Below, one piece after another: positions 1 through 9,846 of a stretch of 64,000 bases of DNA (position 1 is its first letter; the number at the start of each line of letters is the position of its first letter). Under the pieces are notes generated by a model. It did not search any database, was not told the origin of the DNA, and saw nothing but the letters and a program-made list of their open reading frames with translations. The position numbers and the translations under genes were made by a program. Origin of the DNA: an uncultured Collinsella sp. (GTDB taxonomy: Bacteria > Actinomycetota > Coriobacteriia > Coriobacteriales > Coriobacteriaceae); contig CATXJW010000002.1 of NCBI GenBank assembly GCA_958370325.1, positions 1 to 64,000 on the forward strand, in the 5' to 3' direction.

Positions 1-26
1 CTGGGCGGCGCGCAGCGTCGACCAGT

Positions 27-50
27 TACGGCGTTTGGTAAAACGCCGTA
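27..50. terminator. Hairpin downstream of rpoD
   Basis: A 10-bp perfect stem (27-36 with 41-50, 4-nt loop) lies just past the rpoD stop. No U-tract follows on the minus strand, so it may be an mRNA-stabilising 3' hairpin or a weak terminator. Its core GGCGTT/AACGCC recurs in the hairpin at 19,004-19,027. Confidence 0.5.
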
Positions 51-54
51 GCTC

Positions 55-1398
55 CTAAGACTCAATATAGTCTTTCAGCTTGCTGCTGCGGCTCGGATGG
101 CGGAGCTTGGCCAGGGTCTTTGACTCGATCTGGCGGATACGCTCGCGCGTGACGCCAAACTCGCGACCGACTTCCTCGAGCGTGCGGGGATGTCCGTCGA
201 CAAGGCCAAAGCGCAGCTCGATAACCTTGCGCTCGCGATCGGCAAGCGAATCGAGCACCTGGGTGAGCTGCTCCTGCAGCATAGAGAAGCTGGCGGCATC
301 GGGCGGGACGATAGCCTGGGAGTCCTCGATGAAGTCGCCCAGCTGGGAATCCTCTTCCTCGCCGATCGGGGTCTCGAGCGACACGGGCTCCTGCGAAATC
401 TTCTGGATCTCGCGGACGCGGTCGGCGCTCATATCCATCTCGGCACCGATCTCCTCGGGGGTCGGGTCGCGACCCAGGTCCTGAAGGAGCTGGCGCTGCA
501 CGCGGACGAGCTTGTTGATGGTCTCGACCATGTGCACGGGAATACGAATGGTACGGGCCTGGTCGGCAATAGCGCGCGTAATGGCCTGACGGATCCACCA
601 CGTGGCGTACGTGGAGAACTTGAAGCCCTTCTGGTAGTCGAACTTCTCGACGGCGCGAATCAGACCGAGGTTACCCTCCTGAATCAGATCCAGGAACAGC
701 ATGCCACGGCCGACATAGCGCTTGGCGATGGAGACGACCAGACGCAGGTTTGCGCTGATGAGCGCCTGCTTGGCCTCAAGACCAACGTTCTCAATACGCG
801 TAAGACGACGCATCTCGGCGCGGGTGAGCTCGATCTCGCCTGCATCGGCAGCCTCGAGCTTCTCGGTAGCCTCGAGACCGGCCTCGATCTTCATGGCCAG
901 ATCGACCTCTTCAGATGCGGTCAGCAGGTCGACCTTACCGATCTCCTTGAGGTACATACGAACCGGGTCGCCGGTCAGCATCACCGTGGAGGCATCGATG
1001 CCGCGCACGCGCGAACGCGAACGAGACGTGCGCACGGTGCGCTTCTTCTTACTCTTGGAAGAGCCCATCTCGGCATCGGCCTGGCGGGCCATCTTAAGCT
1101 CGTGGTCGTCAAGCGAGCCGGAATCGTGCTCGTCGTCGTCATCGAAATCGTCGGTATCGTTATCGTCATCGTCGACGCCCATCGGGGCGTCGTCGTTTCC
1201 GCTCGCGGAGATAATCTGGATGCCGCTGTTGCGCAGCGCGGAATACACCGCGTTGAGCTGCTCATCAGAGACATCGATATCCTTCAGGGCGACCTGAATC
1301 TCGTCCTCGGTTACCGAAGTCCTGTTTGAGCCGTTGCCCATGAGCTTTGCAACGTAGGATTCCAGCCCAGTACCCGTGCTCTCAGTCTTTTTTGGCAC
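55..1398 (-). CDS. rpoD: RNA polymerase primary sigma factor RpoD
   Basis: Housekeeping sigma-70 factor (447 aa) that directs RNA polymerase to -10/-35 promoters. An acidic Asp-rich, then basic Lys/Arg-rich N-terminal stretch (to about residue 135) precedes region 1.2 (DPVRMYLKEIG). Region 2 follows, with RLVVSIAKRYVGRG, the -10 recognition helix around YATWWIRQAITRAIA, and then region 3. Region 4 ends in the -35-binding helix VTRERIRQIESKTL. The start is GTG at 1398 with GGGAG six bases upstream. It follows dnaG after 110 bp, the classic dnaG-rpoD neighbourhood. It is full length for an actinobacterial primary sigma. Confidence 0.97.
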   Translation of the reverse strand: MPKKTESTGTGLESYVAKLMGNGSNRTSVTEDEIQVALKDIDVSDEQLNAVYSALRNSGIQIISASGNDDAPMGVDDDDNDTDDFDDDDEHDSGSLDDHELKMARQADAEMGSSKSKKKRTVRTSRSRSRVRGIDASTVMLTGDPVRMYLKEIGKVDLLTASEEVDLAMKIEAGLEATEKLEAADAGEIELTRAEMRRLTRIENVGLEAKQALISANLRLVVSIAKRYVGRGMLFLDLIQEGNLGLIRAVEKFDYQKGFKFSTYATWWIRQAITRAIADQARTIRIPVHMVETINKLVRVQRQLLQDLGRDPTPEEIGAEMDMSADRVREIQKISQEPVSLETPIGEEEDSQLGDFIEDSQAIVPPDAASFSMLQEQLTQVLDSLADRERKVIELRFGLVDGHPRTLEEVGREFGVTRERIRQIESKTLAKLRHPSRSSKLKDYIES

Positions 1399-1452
1399 AG
1401 ATTCTCCCTTCGTAGTCCACAGGACTCAATACTTTAGCACACACGTAGACGT

Positions 1453-1480
1453 CTATACCCAAAATAAAGACAGGGTATAG
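1453..1480. promoter_or_regulatory. Inverted repeat between dnaG and rpoD
   Basis: Eight-bp arms CTATACCC/GGGTATAG separated by 12 nt lie in the only sizeable gap at this end of the operon. They may be a weak dnaG terminator or an operator for a separate rpoD promoter. No convincing -35/-10 pair was found. Confidence 0.35.
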
Positions 1481-1508
1481 GCGAGAATACGCTGGTTGAC
1501 CACAACAT

Positions 1509-3638
1509 CTAGGCCTGATCGGCACCTGCGGTCTCCAAACCGATCAAACGGAACGGGTCGGCCACGCCACCGATCGACTTTTGGAGCTCGCGCTGGCGCT
1601 GTGAATCTTGCACCGCCTGCATCGTCAGCACGCGACGGGCCTCATCGTCGAGCGACCGGTCCTGACGCAACTTGGCCTGCGCGGCTCGCATGCGACGTTT
1701 GATGGTGTAGAGCTCGAGCGTATCGAGCATAAAGACGATGTTCGTCTCGGTCGGGTGCTTGCTCGTTGCCGAGATGCGCCCGGCGCTGACAAGCGACGCC
1801 GCCTCGGGACACACCGCGCGCGCCGCATCCATGCAGACCGCAGGATCGGTGCCCGGGGGCGTAGCAAGTACGGCCCACGCAATGGACTCGTGACGCGGGT
1901 CGACCCACTCGATAGAACAAATACGATCGGCATACGTGCGGAACAGATCGGGGTAGCTCGTGAGCATCGTAAGCAGCTCGCGCTCCCCCGCCAGGGATTT
2001 CCGCTCCAGATCGGTCAAAACAATCGGCATCGACGGAGCTGCCGCCGCGCTTGAACTATCAGCAACGGTCGCAGCGCTTTCCATCCCCGCTGGCACATCA
2101 ATTGGCGGCAGGTCCTCGTCGACCTCCGCCGGCGCGGCCCCATAGGCATCAAGCGGAACGTAGTCGTACGGGTCCTCCTCGACCGGTGCGGACACCGGCG
2201 GCGTCGCACCCGCGGCCCAGGCACCGCGACCGGCACTGCGCGCACCAGCCGCACCGCCGCCCGAGCTTCGTCCCTGCGAACCGCCCGCGCGCTCAGCTTG
2301 CGCGCGTTGACGCTCATAGCTCTGCTCACGCCGGCGCTCGGCATCCTCGCGCTTGGCGACATCGCGAAACACACGGCCCGAACTCGCGCGCACGGTCTCC
2401 AGGTCCAAACCCAACAGGTCGGCAATCTGGATAAAGTACGTGTCGATCATATAACTGTCGCGCAGCGGATAGATGAGCGTCAGCGCATCCTCGAGCGCTT
2501 TAGCGCGACCGCCCGGTGTGGTAATGTCGCTCGACTCCTGCAGCGAACGGTACACAAAGTCCATGAGGGGCTCGGCGGCATCGATGCGCGCCTGAAGTGC
2601 CTCGCCGCCATGCGCCGTGATGAACTCCATGGGGTCGTTGCCGTCGGGCAGCACCACGCAGCGCAGGTCCATCGAATCCTGCTCGATAAACTGAATCGCG
2701 CGGCGAGCGGCCTTTTGACCGGCAGCGTCGCCATCGAACATATACACAATGCGCTTGGCAAAGCGGGTTAGCGTCTTTACGTGATGCTCCGTGAGCGCCG
2801 TGCCCAGCGTGGCGACGACGTTTTTGATCCCTGCCTCCCAGCAGGCGATGCAGTCGGTATAGCCCTCCACCACGATGGCGGTATCCTGCGCGACGATAAA
2901 CTCCTTGGCCCAGTTAAAGCCATAGAGGTTTCGCTTTTTATGAAACACGCTCGTCTCGGCGGTGTTGAGGTACTTGGGCTGACCATCACCCATGATGCGC
3001 CCGCCAAAGGCGATATTGTGACCCTGCTCATCAAAGATGGGAAACATCACGCGGTCGTAAAAGCGATCCGCGAGCTGTCCGCGCCCGCGGCTCACGGCCA
3101 CGTTGGCGTCGATCATCTCCTGTGGGGTAAAGCCCGCCTGAGACAGGTGCGAAACCAGCGCGTTGCGACCCGGCGCAAAACCCAGGCAGTAACGTCGGCA
3201 GACATCGCCACCCATGCCACGACTGGCAAAGTACTCGCGCGGACGGCTGTCCTTGCCGCGCATAAGCATGGTGTGGTAGAACTGAGCCGTCTCGGCGCAC
3301 AGGTCATAGATGCGGGCGCGCTTGGTGCCGCGATCGCGCTGCGCACCGGTATCGTGCAGTTCAATGCCTGCACGATCAGCCAAATAGCGGATCGACTCGG
3401 GAAAACTCAGGTTCTCACGCTTCATGATGTAGGTAAAGACGTCGCCGCCTTCGCCACAGCCAAAGCAGTGCCACACCTGCGTAGCAGGGATAATGTGAAA
3501 CGAGGGGGTCTTTTCGCCATGAAACGGGCAGCAGCCCCAAAACTCATGGCCGCGGGGCTTGAGCTCAACCGTTTCCTGCACGATGGCAACCAGGTCCGAC
3601 GCTGCGCGTACCTGATCTTTTTCCTCATCGCTAATCAC
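1509..3638 (-). CDS. dnaG: DNA primase DnaG
   Basis: Synthesises RNA primers for replication (709 aa). The N-terminal CHC2 zinc finger is visible (C37-x2-H40 ... C58-x2-C61). It is followed by the RNA-polymerase core and a TOPRIM domain around residue 270 with the acidic motif VVEGYTD and downstream MFDGDAAG. The C-terminal part holds a low-complexity Ala/Gly/Arg linker (about 430-490) and a helicase-interaction domain. The start is GTG at 3638, preceded by a strong GGGGGTGAG, and overlaps the ribF end by 8 bp, which implies translational coupling. It lies upstream of rpoD in the same transcript direction. Confidence 0.96.
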   Translation of the reverse strand: MISDEEKDQVRAASDLVAIVQETVELKPRGHEFWGCCPFHGEKTPSFHIIPATQVWHCFGCGEGGDVFTYIMKRENLSFPESIRYLADRAGIELHDTGAQRDRGTKRARIYDLCAETAQFYHTMLMRGKDSRPREYFASRGMGGDVCRRYCLGFAPGRNALVSHLSQAGFTPQEMIDANVAVSRGRGQLADRFYDRVMFPIFDEQGHNIAFGGRIMGDGQPKYLNTAETSVFHKKRNLYGFNWAKEFIVAQDTAIVVEGYTDCIACWEAGIKNVVATLGTALTEHHVKTLTRFAKRIVYMFDGDAAGQKAARRAIQFIEQDSMDLRCVVLPDGNDPMEFITAHGGEALQARIDAAEPLMDFVYRSLQESSDITTPGGRAKALEDALTLIYPLRDSYMIDTYFIQIADLLGLDLETVRASSGRVFRDVAKREDAERRREQSYERQRAQAERAGGSQGRSSGGGAAGARSAGRGAWAAGATPPVSAPVEEDPYDYVPLDAYGAAPAEVDEDLPPIDVPAGMESAATVADSSSAAAAPSMPIVLTDLERKSLAGERELLTMLTSYPDLFRTYADRICSIEWVDPRHESIAWAVLATPPGTDPAVCMDAARAVCPEAASLVSAGRISATSKHPTETNIVFMLDTLELYTIKRRMRAAQAKLRQDRSLDDEARRVLTMQAVQDSQRQRELQKSIGGVADPFRLIGLETAGADQA

Positions 3639-4635
3639 GGATACTCACCCCCTGCTCACCCAAGTTATGACGGATATCGTCGATATTACCCTCGACGGTC
3701 GCGATCAACTCGTCCAGGGAATCGAACACGCGAGACGGACGCAGCCAGCGCGTAAACGCCAGCGAAACGGAAGCGCCATACAGGTCGCCAGCATAGCCGA
3801 TCAAGTTGGCCTCTAGATGCGCCGAGGCAGCATCATCGGCATAGGTCGGCGGCAGGCCAACGTTAACGGCAGCAGGCCATACGGCATCGTCGACCAGCAC
3901 CAGGCCCTCATAGACGCCATCGGCAGGCACTTGGATGCCGTCGGGCACCTGGATGTTTGCCGTGGGAAAGCCCATGTCGGAGCCCTCGTGACGGCCAGCC
4001 GCCACAACGCCGCGCAGCATATAGGGACGGCCGAGAAGCTCGGCAGCCAGCTCCACATGACCCTGACCCAGCTCATGGCGGATGCGCGTGGCGCAGATGG
4101 TCTGCCCGTTAACGCAGAGCAGGTCGTGACCGTAAACGTCAATCCCACGCTCAGTGCCCCAGGCGCGCATCTCGGCAACGCCCGAAGCGCCGCCGCAGCC
4201 GAGCCTAAAGTCGCTGCCTACACGAATGGAGCGAATGTCGACAACGCGCGATAACAGCGCCAGAAACCCGGCATGATCAAGTGCTGCCACGGCAGGCGTA
4301 AAGGGAACGGCCACCACCGCATCGACCCCGGTTTGAGCCAGGGCATGAAGGCGGTCGGCCGTCGTCATCAATTTTTGAGCGGGCGACGGACTCACCACGA
4401 CGTCCGGATCAGGATCGAAGGTGACCACGACCGCTTTGCTGCCGTGGGAACGTGCATCGCGAATAACCGCGTCAATCAGCTGTTGGTGCCCGCGATGCAC
4501 GCCATCAAAAACGCCAATAGCGATCGACGCGGCACCCAAGAACTCGCACCCATCAAATGCATCGGTAGAAACGATACGGGCCTCATCAAACTCACCCGCG
4601 AAAAAGATACGCGCGAGCTCGTGGGGCACCAGCAT
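3631..4635 (-). CDS. ribF: Bifunctional riboflavin kinase/FAD synthetase RibF
   Basis: Converts riboflavin to FMN and then FAD (334 aa from this start). The N-terminal FMN adenylyltransferase domain carries GVFDGVHRGHQQLI, a nucleotidyltransferase HxGH variant. The C-terminal riboflavin kinase domain carries GFPTANI near residue 225 and the barrel to the C-terminus. The ATG at 4635 overlaps the truB stop as TGATG; an in-frame GTG three bases upstream is the alternative. The truB-ribF pair is a common bacterial arrangement, and the 3' end overlaps dnaG by 8 bp. Confidence 0.95.
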   Translation of the reverse strand: MLVPHELARIFFAGEFDEARIVSTDAFDGCEFLGAASIAIGVFDGVHRGHQQLIDAVIRDARSHGSKAVVVTFDPDPDVVVSPSPAQKLMTTADRLHALAQTGVDAVVAVPFTPAVAALDHAGFLALLSRVVDIRSIRVGSDFRLGCGGASGVAEMRAWGTERGIDVYGHDLLCVNGQTICATRIRHELGQGHVELAAELLGRPYMLRGVVAAGRHEGSDMGFPTANIQVPDGIQVPADGVYEGLVLVDDAVWPAAVNVGLPPTYADDAASAHLEANLIGYAGDLYGASVSLAFTRWLRPSRVFDSLDELIATVEGNIDDIRHNLGEQGVSIRD

Positions 4636-5567
4636 CACCGAACACCGCCGATCGCCTGCGGAAAGACGTGCTCCATCACAAAGCGGCCGCCCTCGATTCG
4701 AGCAAGCGCCTTCAATCCCCCATCGAGCACGAGCGCGAACGGTGCCTTCGCCGTATCGAAGTCCGCAAGCGCGCGTTCAACGGGAATGCGGCGACCACAA
4801 AGCAGGTCGTCTGCAAGATTGCCCGGCAAATCGACACGCGTGGCACCAAGGGCGCAGATGGGATCCAGAGCAAAGCCGGCAGCGGACTCGGCAGAGAGCT
4901 CCTCTACCGCATGACAGGCGCCAATGGAAACAACACCGGAGGCCGTGCGGCGCAGCGCGGAAATATGCGCAGCACTATCGCAGGCGCGGCCCAGATCGCG
5001 AGCGAGCGCACGGATATAGGTGCCCTTGCTCACCGAGAACGCCACGGTCCACACACACGTATCACCTTCGCCGCCCACGGCGATCAGGTCGGCGGCATAG
5101 ACCTCGACAGGGCGCGGAGGTAGGTCCACCGCATTGCCCTCGCGAGCAGACTTGTAGGCGCGGACGCCATTGACCGAGATGGCCGAAAACGCCGGCGGCA
5201 CCTGCATCTGCGGGCCAAGCATAGCGGCCAGCTGCTCACGGGCGTAAGCGGGATCGCGCAGCTCGGGGGCAACGGGCACCGTACGGACGGCCTCGCCCTC
5301 GGCGTCATCGGTATTGGTCTCGACGCCAAACGAAATGTCGGCGACATAACTTTTGGTATCGAGGGTTAGCATACCCAGCAGACGGGTCGCCTGGCCCACG
5401 CCCACCACCATGACACCCGAGGCCATGGGGTCGAGTGTACCGGCATGGCCGACGCGTCGCTCATGGAGGGCGCGTCGGCACTGCGATACCACATCGTGGG
5501 ACGTACAGCCGACCGGCTTATCGACGGCGAGCAGCATATTCAATTGAGAAGGCGTACGACGAGCCAT
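4635..5567 (-). CDS. truB: tRNA pseudouridine(55) synthase TruB
   Basis: Isomerises U55 in the T-loop of tRNA (310 aa). The N-terminal motif DKPVGCTSHDVV and the catalytic GTLDPMASGV (Asp nucleophile) are visible, as is the later GTYIRALARDLG. The length is typical. It lies 15 bp after the DHH phosphoesterase gene and overlaps ribF, so it is part of the rimP-dnaG superoperon. Confidence 0.96.
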   Translation of the reverse strand: MARRTPSQLNMLLAVDKPVGCTSHDVVSQCRRALHERRVGHAGTLDPMASGVMVVGVGQATRLLGMLTLDTKSYVADISFGVETNTDDAEGEAVRTVPVAPELRDPAYAREQLAAMLGPQMQVPPAFSAISVNGVRAYKSAREGNAVDLPPRPVEVYAADLIAVGGEGDTCVWTVAFSVSKGTYIRALARDLGRACDSAAHISALRRTASGVVSIGACHAVEELSAESAAGFALDPICALGATRVDLPGNLADDLLCGRRIPVERALADFDTAKAPFALVLDGGLKALARIEGGRFVMEHVFPQAIGGVR

Positions 5568-5582
5568 GTACCATCCAAAATG

Positions 5583-6626
5583 TTAGAGCTCGACGGTCAC
5601 CGAAGCGGGATCCTCCCCTACCAGCTCGGCCAGCATGGGGAGTGCCGCGGTGAGCGTCTCGAGAATCGTTCCGTTGTTAGAGAAACCAGCGGCCGCGGGA
5701 TGCCCGCCACCGCCAAAAGCAGCAGCGATCTCGGAAACATTGAGGTCGCCCTTGGAGCGCAGGTTGCCGCGTACCTTGGTATCGCCCTCAATGCCCTTCA
5801 GGAACAGGCAGACCTCCACACCCATCACCGAACGCACCACATCGACCAAGCCGTCGCACTCGTCCGAAGTGACGCCGCAGGCCTCGAGGTCACTCTGGTA
5901 CGCATAGCTATATGCCACGCGACCGTGCGCCACTGTCTTGATGCGGCCCATAACGATGGACTTGAGATGCAAGAACTCTACGCGCATGCTCTGGTAGACC
6001 TCGAGCGCAACGCGCGCCGGATCGGCACCGTGCGCGACCAGGCGCGAGGCGGCATGGAACGCAGCGGCATCGGCGTTTTGGTACTGAAAACGACCGGTAT
6101 CGGTCACCAGGCCGCACAGCAGGCAGGTCGCGACACCATTGCGAGCCACAATGCCGCAATTGTCCAAAAAGCGGTCGATGATCATGGCGCAGGCCGCGGC
6201 GTCGACGCACCTCAGGCTCAGCTCGGCAAATTCCTCGCGCGCCGGATGGTGATCGAAGCACACCACATGCGACGAACGGCGGAGCACCTCGGCGGAGTTG
6301 TTCAGACGCTCGACGACTGGCACGTCCACCGAGATGAACAGGTCCGGATTGCCAGTATACGCAGATGCCGGCACCAGACGATCGGCACCCTCCATAAAGC
6401 GGTAGATGCGCGGAACCGGGTCATCATCTGCCAGCAGCAGGGCAATGTCCTTGTTGGGAAAGAACTTCACAAGCGAGAGGCCCAGGCCCAGCACGGAGCC
6501 CAGGGCGTCGCCATCGGGAGACGTATGTCCCGAAATCGCAATGGAGGACGCACCCTCGATGAGCTCGAGGATGCGTCGCTGAATATCTGCAGACTCGCAC
6601 GATGCGAGGTCGGCGGAATTACTCAT
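5583..6626 (-). CDS. nrnA: DHH/DHHA1 phosphoesterase, NrnA-like oligoribonuclease/pAp phosphatase
   Basis: Degrades nano-RNA and 3'-phosphoadenosine 5'-phosphate (347 aa). The Mn-binding DHH domain motifs are visible: ISGHTSPDGDALGS near residue 35, VDVP near 115, and the signature FDHHPA near 145. The DHHA1 domain carries the C-terminal substrate motif GGGGHPAAAGF. It sits between rbfA (8-bp overlap) and truB, the location this gene occupies in many Gram-positive nusA-infB operons. It could also act on c-di-AMP-derived pApA, as some family members do; the sequence alone does not decide this. Confidence 0.9.
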   Translation of the reverse strand: MSNSADLASCESADIQRRILELIEGASSIAISGHTSPDGDALGSVLGLGLSLVKFFPNKDIALLLADDDPVPRIYRFMEGADRLVPASAYTGNPDLFISVDVPVVERLNNSAEVLRRSSHVVCFDHHPAREEFAELSLRCVDAAACAMIIDRFLDNCGIVARNGVATCLLCGLVTDTGRFQYQNADAAAFHAASRLVAHGADPARVALEVYQSMRVEFLHLKSIVMGRIKTVAHGRVAYSYAYQSDLEACGVTSDECDGLVDVVRSVMGVEVCLFLKGIEGDTKVRGNLRSKGDLNVSEIAAAFGGGGHPAAAGFSNNGTILETLTAALPMLAELVGEDPASVTVEL

Positions 6627-7029
6627 CTAAAGCTGCCTCCTGGGCGGCATCCGAAATTGGATAGCCGTCCTCGTCCTTTTCGATCGCAAGCGTGGCGGGA
6701 ACGTTTTCCAGCGCGCGCGTGATGCGCTCGGCCTCATCGGTCGAGCGATCGATGCGAAAATCGAGCTCGGGCGTGACACGCCAATCGAGCGAGCGGGCCA
6801 GCAGGCTACGGATGCGGCCCTTGGCGCTGGCGAGCGCCTCCATGACCTCGTCGTAGCGGCTCGCGTCGCACGACACGTATACGCGCGCGAACGAACGGTC
6901 CACCGCGACCTCGACCGCGGTCAGGGTGACCAGGTCGAGACGCGGATCGGAAACCTCAAAGAGCAGGATATAACCGAGCTTCTCGCGAAGCTGCTCGCCC
7001 AAACGGCGGGTTGCCTGCGTTTGCTTCAT
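6619..7029 (-). CDS. rbfA: 30S ribosome-binding factor RbfA
   Basis: Late 16S rRNA/30S maturation factor (136 aa). It is a single KH-like domain with the family N-terminus (RRLGEQLREKLGYIL), DPRLDLVTLTAVEV, and the conserved VTPELDFRIDRSTDEAERI. It lies 11 bp after infB and overlaps nrnA by 8 bp. Confidence 0.94.
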   Translation of the reverse strand: MKQTQATRRLGEQLREKLGYILLFEVSDPRLDLVTLTAVEVAVDRSFARVYVSCDASRYDEVMEALASAKGRIRSLLARSLDWRVTPELDFRIDRSTDEAERITRALENVPATLAIEKDEDGYPISDAAQEAALDE

Positions 7030-7040
7030 AGCGCTACCCC

Positions 7041-9755
7041 CTACTCGGTACGGGCAACCTGGTCGATGCGGTAGCCCTCAATGGTGTCGCCAGGCTTGAT
7101 GTCCTGGAAGTTCTCCAGGCCAATACCGCCCTCGGAGCCGCTCTTGAGGCTCTTAGCCTCGTCCTTGTAGTGGCGCATCGAGGCGATTTTACCGTTGAAG
7201 ACCACGATGCCGTCGCGCACCAGGCGCACGGAATCGGTCGCGGCGATCTCGCCCTCTTCGACGCGAACACCGGCGGCGATGCCGACTTTGGGCACCTTGA
7301 AGGTGTCCAGAACGGTCGCGGAACCCGTGGAGACCTCGACCTCGGTGGGCTTGAGCATGCCGATACGGGCTGCGTCGAGGTCCTCGAGGCACTTGTAGAT
7401 GACGTCGTAGCAACGGATCTCGACGCCCTCACGCTCGGCAGCGGAGCGGGCCTTGCCGTCGGGACGAACGCCAAAGCCGATGATGATGGCGTTGGAGGCG
7501 TCGGCCAGGACGACGTCGGTCTCGTTGATGGCGCCAACGGCGGAGTGGATCGTGTTGATGCGCACCTCGGACTGGTCCATCTTGTCGAGGGAGTCCTGAA
7601 GGGCCTCGATAGAACCCTGGACGTCGGCCTTGATGATCAGGTTGAGCTCCTTGACCTCGGCGTCGGCGATGGTCTCGAAGAGGTTCTCGAGCGTCACGTG
7701 CTTCACGCGGCTCTGCTCCTCGATACGGGCCTTGAGCGAACGCTCATCGGCTAGGGCGCGAGCCTCGCGCTCGTCCTCGAACACGCGGAACTCATCACCG
7801 GCGTTGGGGACGGACTGCAGGCCCAGGATCTCGACGGCGTCGGAGGGACCGGCCTCGGTGACGGCGTTGCCCTTGGGGTCGAGCATGGCGCGGACGCGGC
7901 CGTAGGTAAGGCCGGCGACCAGCGTATCGCCCACGTGCAGGGTACCGCGGGTCACGAGCACGGTGGCAACCGAGCCGCGGCCCTTGTCGAGCTTAGCCTC
8001 GAGGACGTTGCCCGATGCGAACGTATCGGGGTTGGCCTTGAGCTCGAGCACGTCGGCCTGGAGCAAGACGGTCTCGAGCAGGTCGTCGATACCGATCTTC
8101 TGCTTGGCCGAGATATTGACGAACATGTTCTGTCCGCCCCACTCCTCGGGGATGATGCCGTACTCGGTGAGCTCCTGGCGCACGCGGTCGGGGTTGGCAC
8201 CCGGCTTATCGATCTTGTTGACGGCGACGACGATGGGAACACCGGCGGCCTTGGCGTGGTTGATCGACTCGATGGTCTGGGGCATGACGCCGTCGTCGGC
8301 AGCCACGATCAGGATGACGATGTCGGTCACCTTGGCGCCACGGGCACGCATGGCCGTAAAGGTGGCGTGACCGGGGGTATCGATGAAGGTAATCTTGCGG
8401 TCGTTGATCATGACCTGCGAAGCGCCGATGGCCTGAGTGATGCCGCCCGCCTCGCCGGCAGCGACGCCGGTGTGACGGATGGCGTCGAGGAGGCTCGTCT
8501 TGCCGTGGTCGACGTGGCCCATGACGGTGACGACCGGGGCACGCGGCTTAAGGTCGGCGGGATCGTCGTAGAACGAGAAGGTGTTCTCCTCCTCGGGGGT
8601 GATGATCTTGATCTGACGGCCCAGGTCGTCGGCAACGAGCTCGACGAGGTCGTCGGACATGGACTGCGTCATGGTAAGCGGCGTGCCCAGCAGGAACAGG
8701 CGCTTGATGATGTCGTTGGCCGGAACGTCAAGCGCCTCGGCGAGCTCCTGGACGGTAACGCCCTGGGAGACCTTGATGGCGTCGAGGTCCTCGGGGTTCA
8801 CGCCCTGGGCCAGCGCCTCCTCAATCTTGCGCTCTTCCTGAGCCTTTGCGGCCTCGCGCTCGCGCTTCTCCTTGCGCTTTTTGCGGCGACCAGTGGACTC
8901 GCGAGAAGCCTCCTCGACGGCGGCACGAGCCTCCTCGAGCACCTTCTCGCGGCTGTACTCCTCGGCCTCGCGAGCCATGCGGCTGTAGTGGTCCTCTTCG
9001 TTGTTGTGACCGCCCTTGCGCTTCTTGCCCTTGCCCTGCTTGTCGGGGTTGGGGAAGTCCATGCCGGCAGCGACGTTGTTGCTGGCATTGGTGCGATGGC
9101 TGTGGGGACGGCTCTCGGAGGCGTTGCGCTCGGAGTTGTTGTCGGAGGCGTTGCGATCGTTACGACGGCCACCGCGACGGTCGTTGTTGCCGCCACGACG
9201 GTTGCCGCGCTCGGCAGCGCGCTCGGCCTTGGCCTTCTGCTCGGCGTCCTTCTTCTCCTTGAGCACGGTCTCCTGTGCGGCGATCTGGTCGAGCAGCGAA
9301 CGGAAGCGCGAACCGGAGTCGGAAGCGGGAACGGCGCGGCGCTGGGCCTCGCGGGCAGCCTCCTCCTTATCGCGGGCAAGGCGCTCCTGCTCGGCCTTCT
9401 TCTTGGCCTCGGCCTCGGCGCGGGCGGCCTCCTCGGCAGCCTGGGCGGCGGCGAACTGGCGGCGCTCCTCCTCGCGTGCCTTCTCGGCGGCGATGCGCTC
9501 GCGCTCGGCCTCGGCAGCGCGAGCTGCCTCCTCGGCGGCGGCTGCCTGCTCCTCGGCCTGCTTGGCGGCCTCAACTTCCTGGGCGCGGGCCTCGATCACC
9601 GAGGCGAGCTGCTTGCGGACCATAGCGACGTAGGCGTCCTCCAGAGCGGAGGAAGCGGACTTAGCGGGAATCTTCATTTCGGCGAGATGACCCATCAGTT
9701 CCTTAGAGGTCATGCCGAACTCTTTGGCCAGGGTGGACACACGGACTTTTGCCAT
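7041..9755 (-). CDS. infB: Translation initiation factor IF-2
   Basis: GTPase that delivers fMet-tRNA to the 30S subunit (904 aa). The N-terminus carries an IF2_N helical domain (MAKVRVSTLAKEFG). A very long Ala/Glu/Arg-rich coiled-coil linker follows (about residues 55-160), then a Gly/Arg/Asn-rich segment. A second IF2_N-like domain (VQELAEALDVP) precedes the G domain: GHVDHGKTS at about 413, DTPGH, and NKIDKPGA. Domains II-IV complete the C-terminus. Upstream is an AGGTGA ribosome-binding site and a small GGCACC/GGTGCC hairpin (9,777-9,791) in the nusA-infB gap. Confidence 0.97.
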   Translation of the reverse strand: MAKVRVSTLAKEFGMTSKELMGHLAEMKIPAKSASSALEDAYVAMVRKQLASVIEARAQEVEAAKQAEEQAAAAEEAARAAEAERERIAAEKAREEERRQFAAAQAAEEAARAEAEAKKKAEQERLARDKEEAAREAQRRAVPASDSGSRFRSLLDQIAAQETVLKEKKDAEQKAKAERAAERGNRRGGNNDRRGGRRNDRNASDNNSERNASESRPHSHRTNASNNVAAGMDFPNPDKQGKGKKRKGGHNNEEDHYSRMAREAEEYSREKVLEEARAAVEEASRESTGRRKKRKEKREREAAKAQEERKIEEALAQGVNPEDLDAIKVSQGVTVQELAEALDVPANDIIKRLFLLGTPLTMTQSMSDDLVELVADDLGRQIKIITPEEENTFSFYDDPADLKPRAPVVTVMGHVDHGKTSLLDAIRHTGVAAGEAGGITQAIGASQVMINDRKITFIDTPGHATFTAMRARGAKVTDIVILIVAADDGVMPQTIESINHAKAAGVPIVVAVNKIDKPGANPDRVRQELTEYGIIPEEWGGQNMFVNISAKQKIGIDDLLETVLLQADVLELKANPDTFASGNVLEAKLDKGRGSVATVLVTRGTLHVGDTLVAGLTYGRVRAMLDPKGNAVTEAGPSDAVEILGLQSVPNAGDEFRVFEDEREARALADERSLKARIEEQSRVKHVTLENLFETIADAEVKELNLIIKADVQGSIEALQDSLDKMDQSEVRINTIHSAVGAINETDVVLADASNAIIIGFGVRPDGKARSAAEREGVEIRCYDVIYKCLEDLDAARIGMLKPTEVEVSTGSATVLDTFKVPKVGIAAGVRVEEGEIAATDSVRLVRDGIVVFNGKIASMRHYKDEAKSLKSGSEGGIGLENFQDIKPGDTIEGYRIDQVARTE

Positions 9756-9846
9756 ATGACTTCACCTACCCTTTCTGGCACCTTGGGTGCCTAGAGACTG
9801 AACGAGCGTGGGGTATGCGCTGGGACCTGCCCGGCGCGACCGCGCG

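Noticed and set aside
7935..9794. Long plus-strand open frame antisense to infB
   Set aside because: Artefact of the Ala/Glu/Arg-rich IF-2 linker; no SD and no motif.
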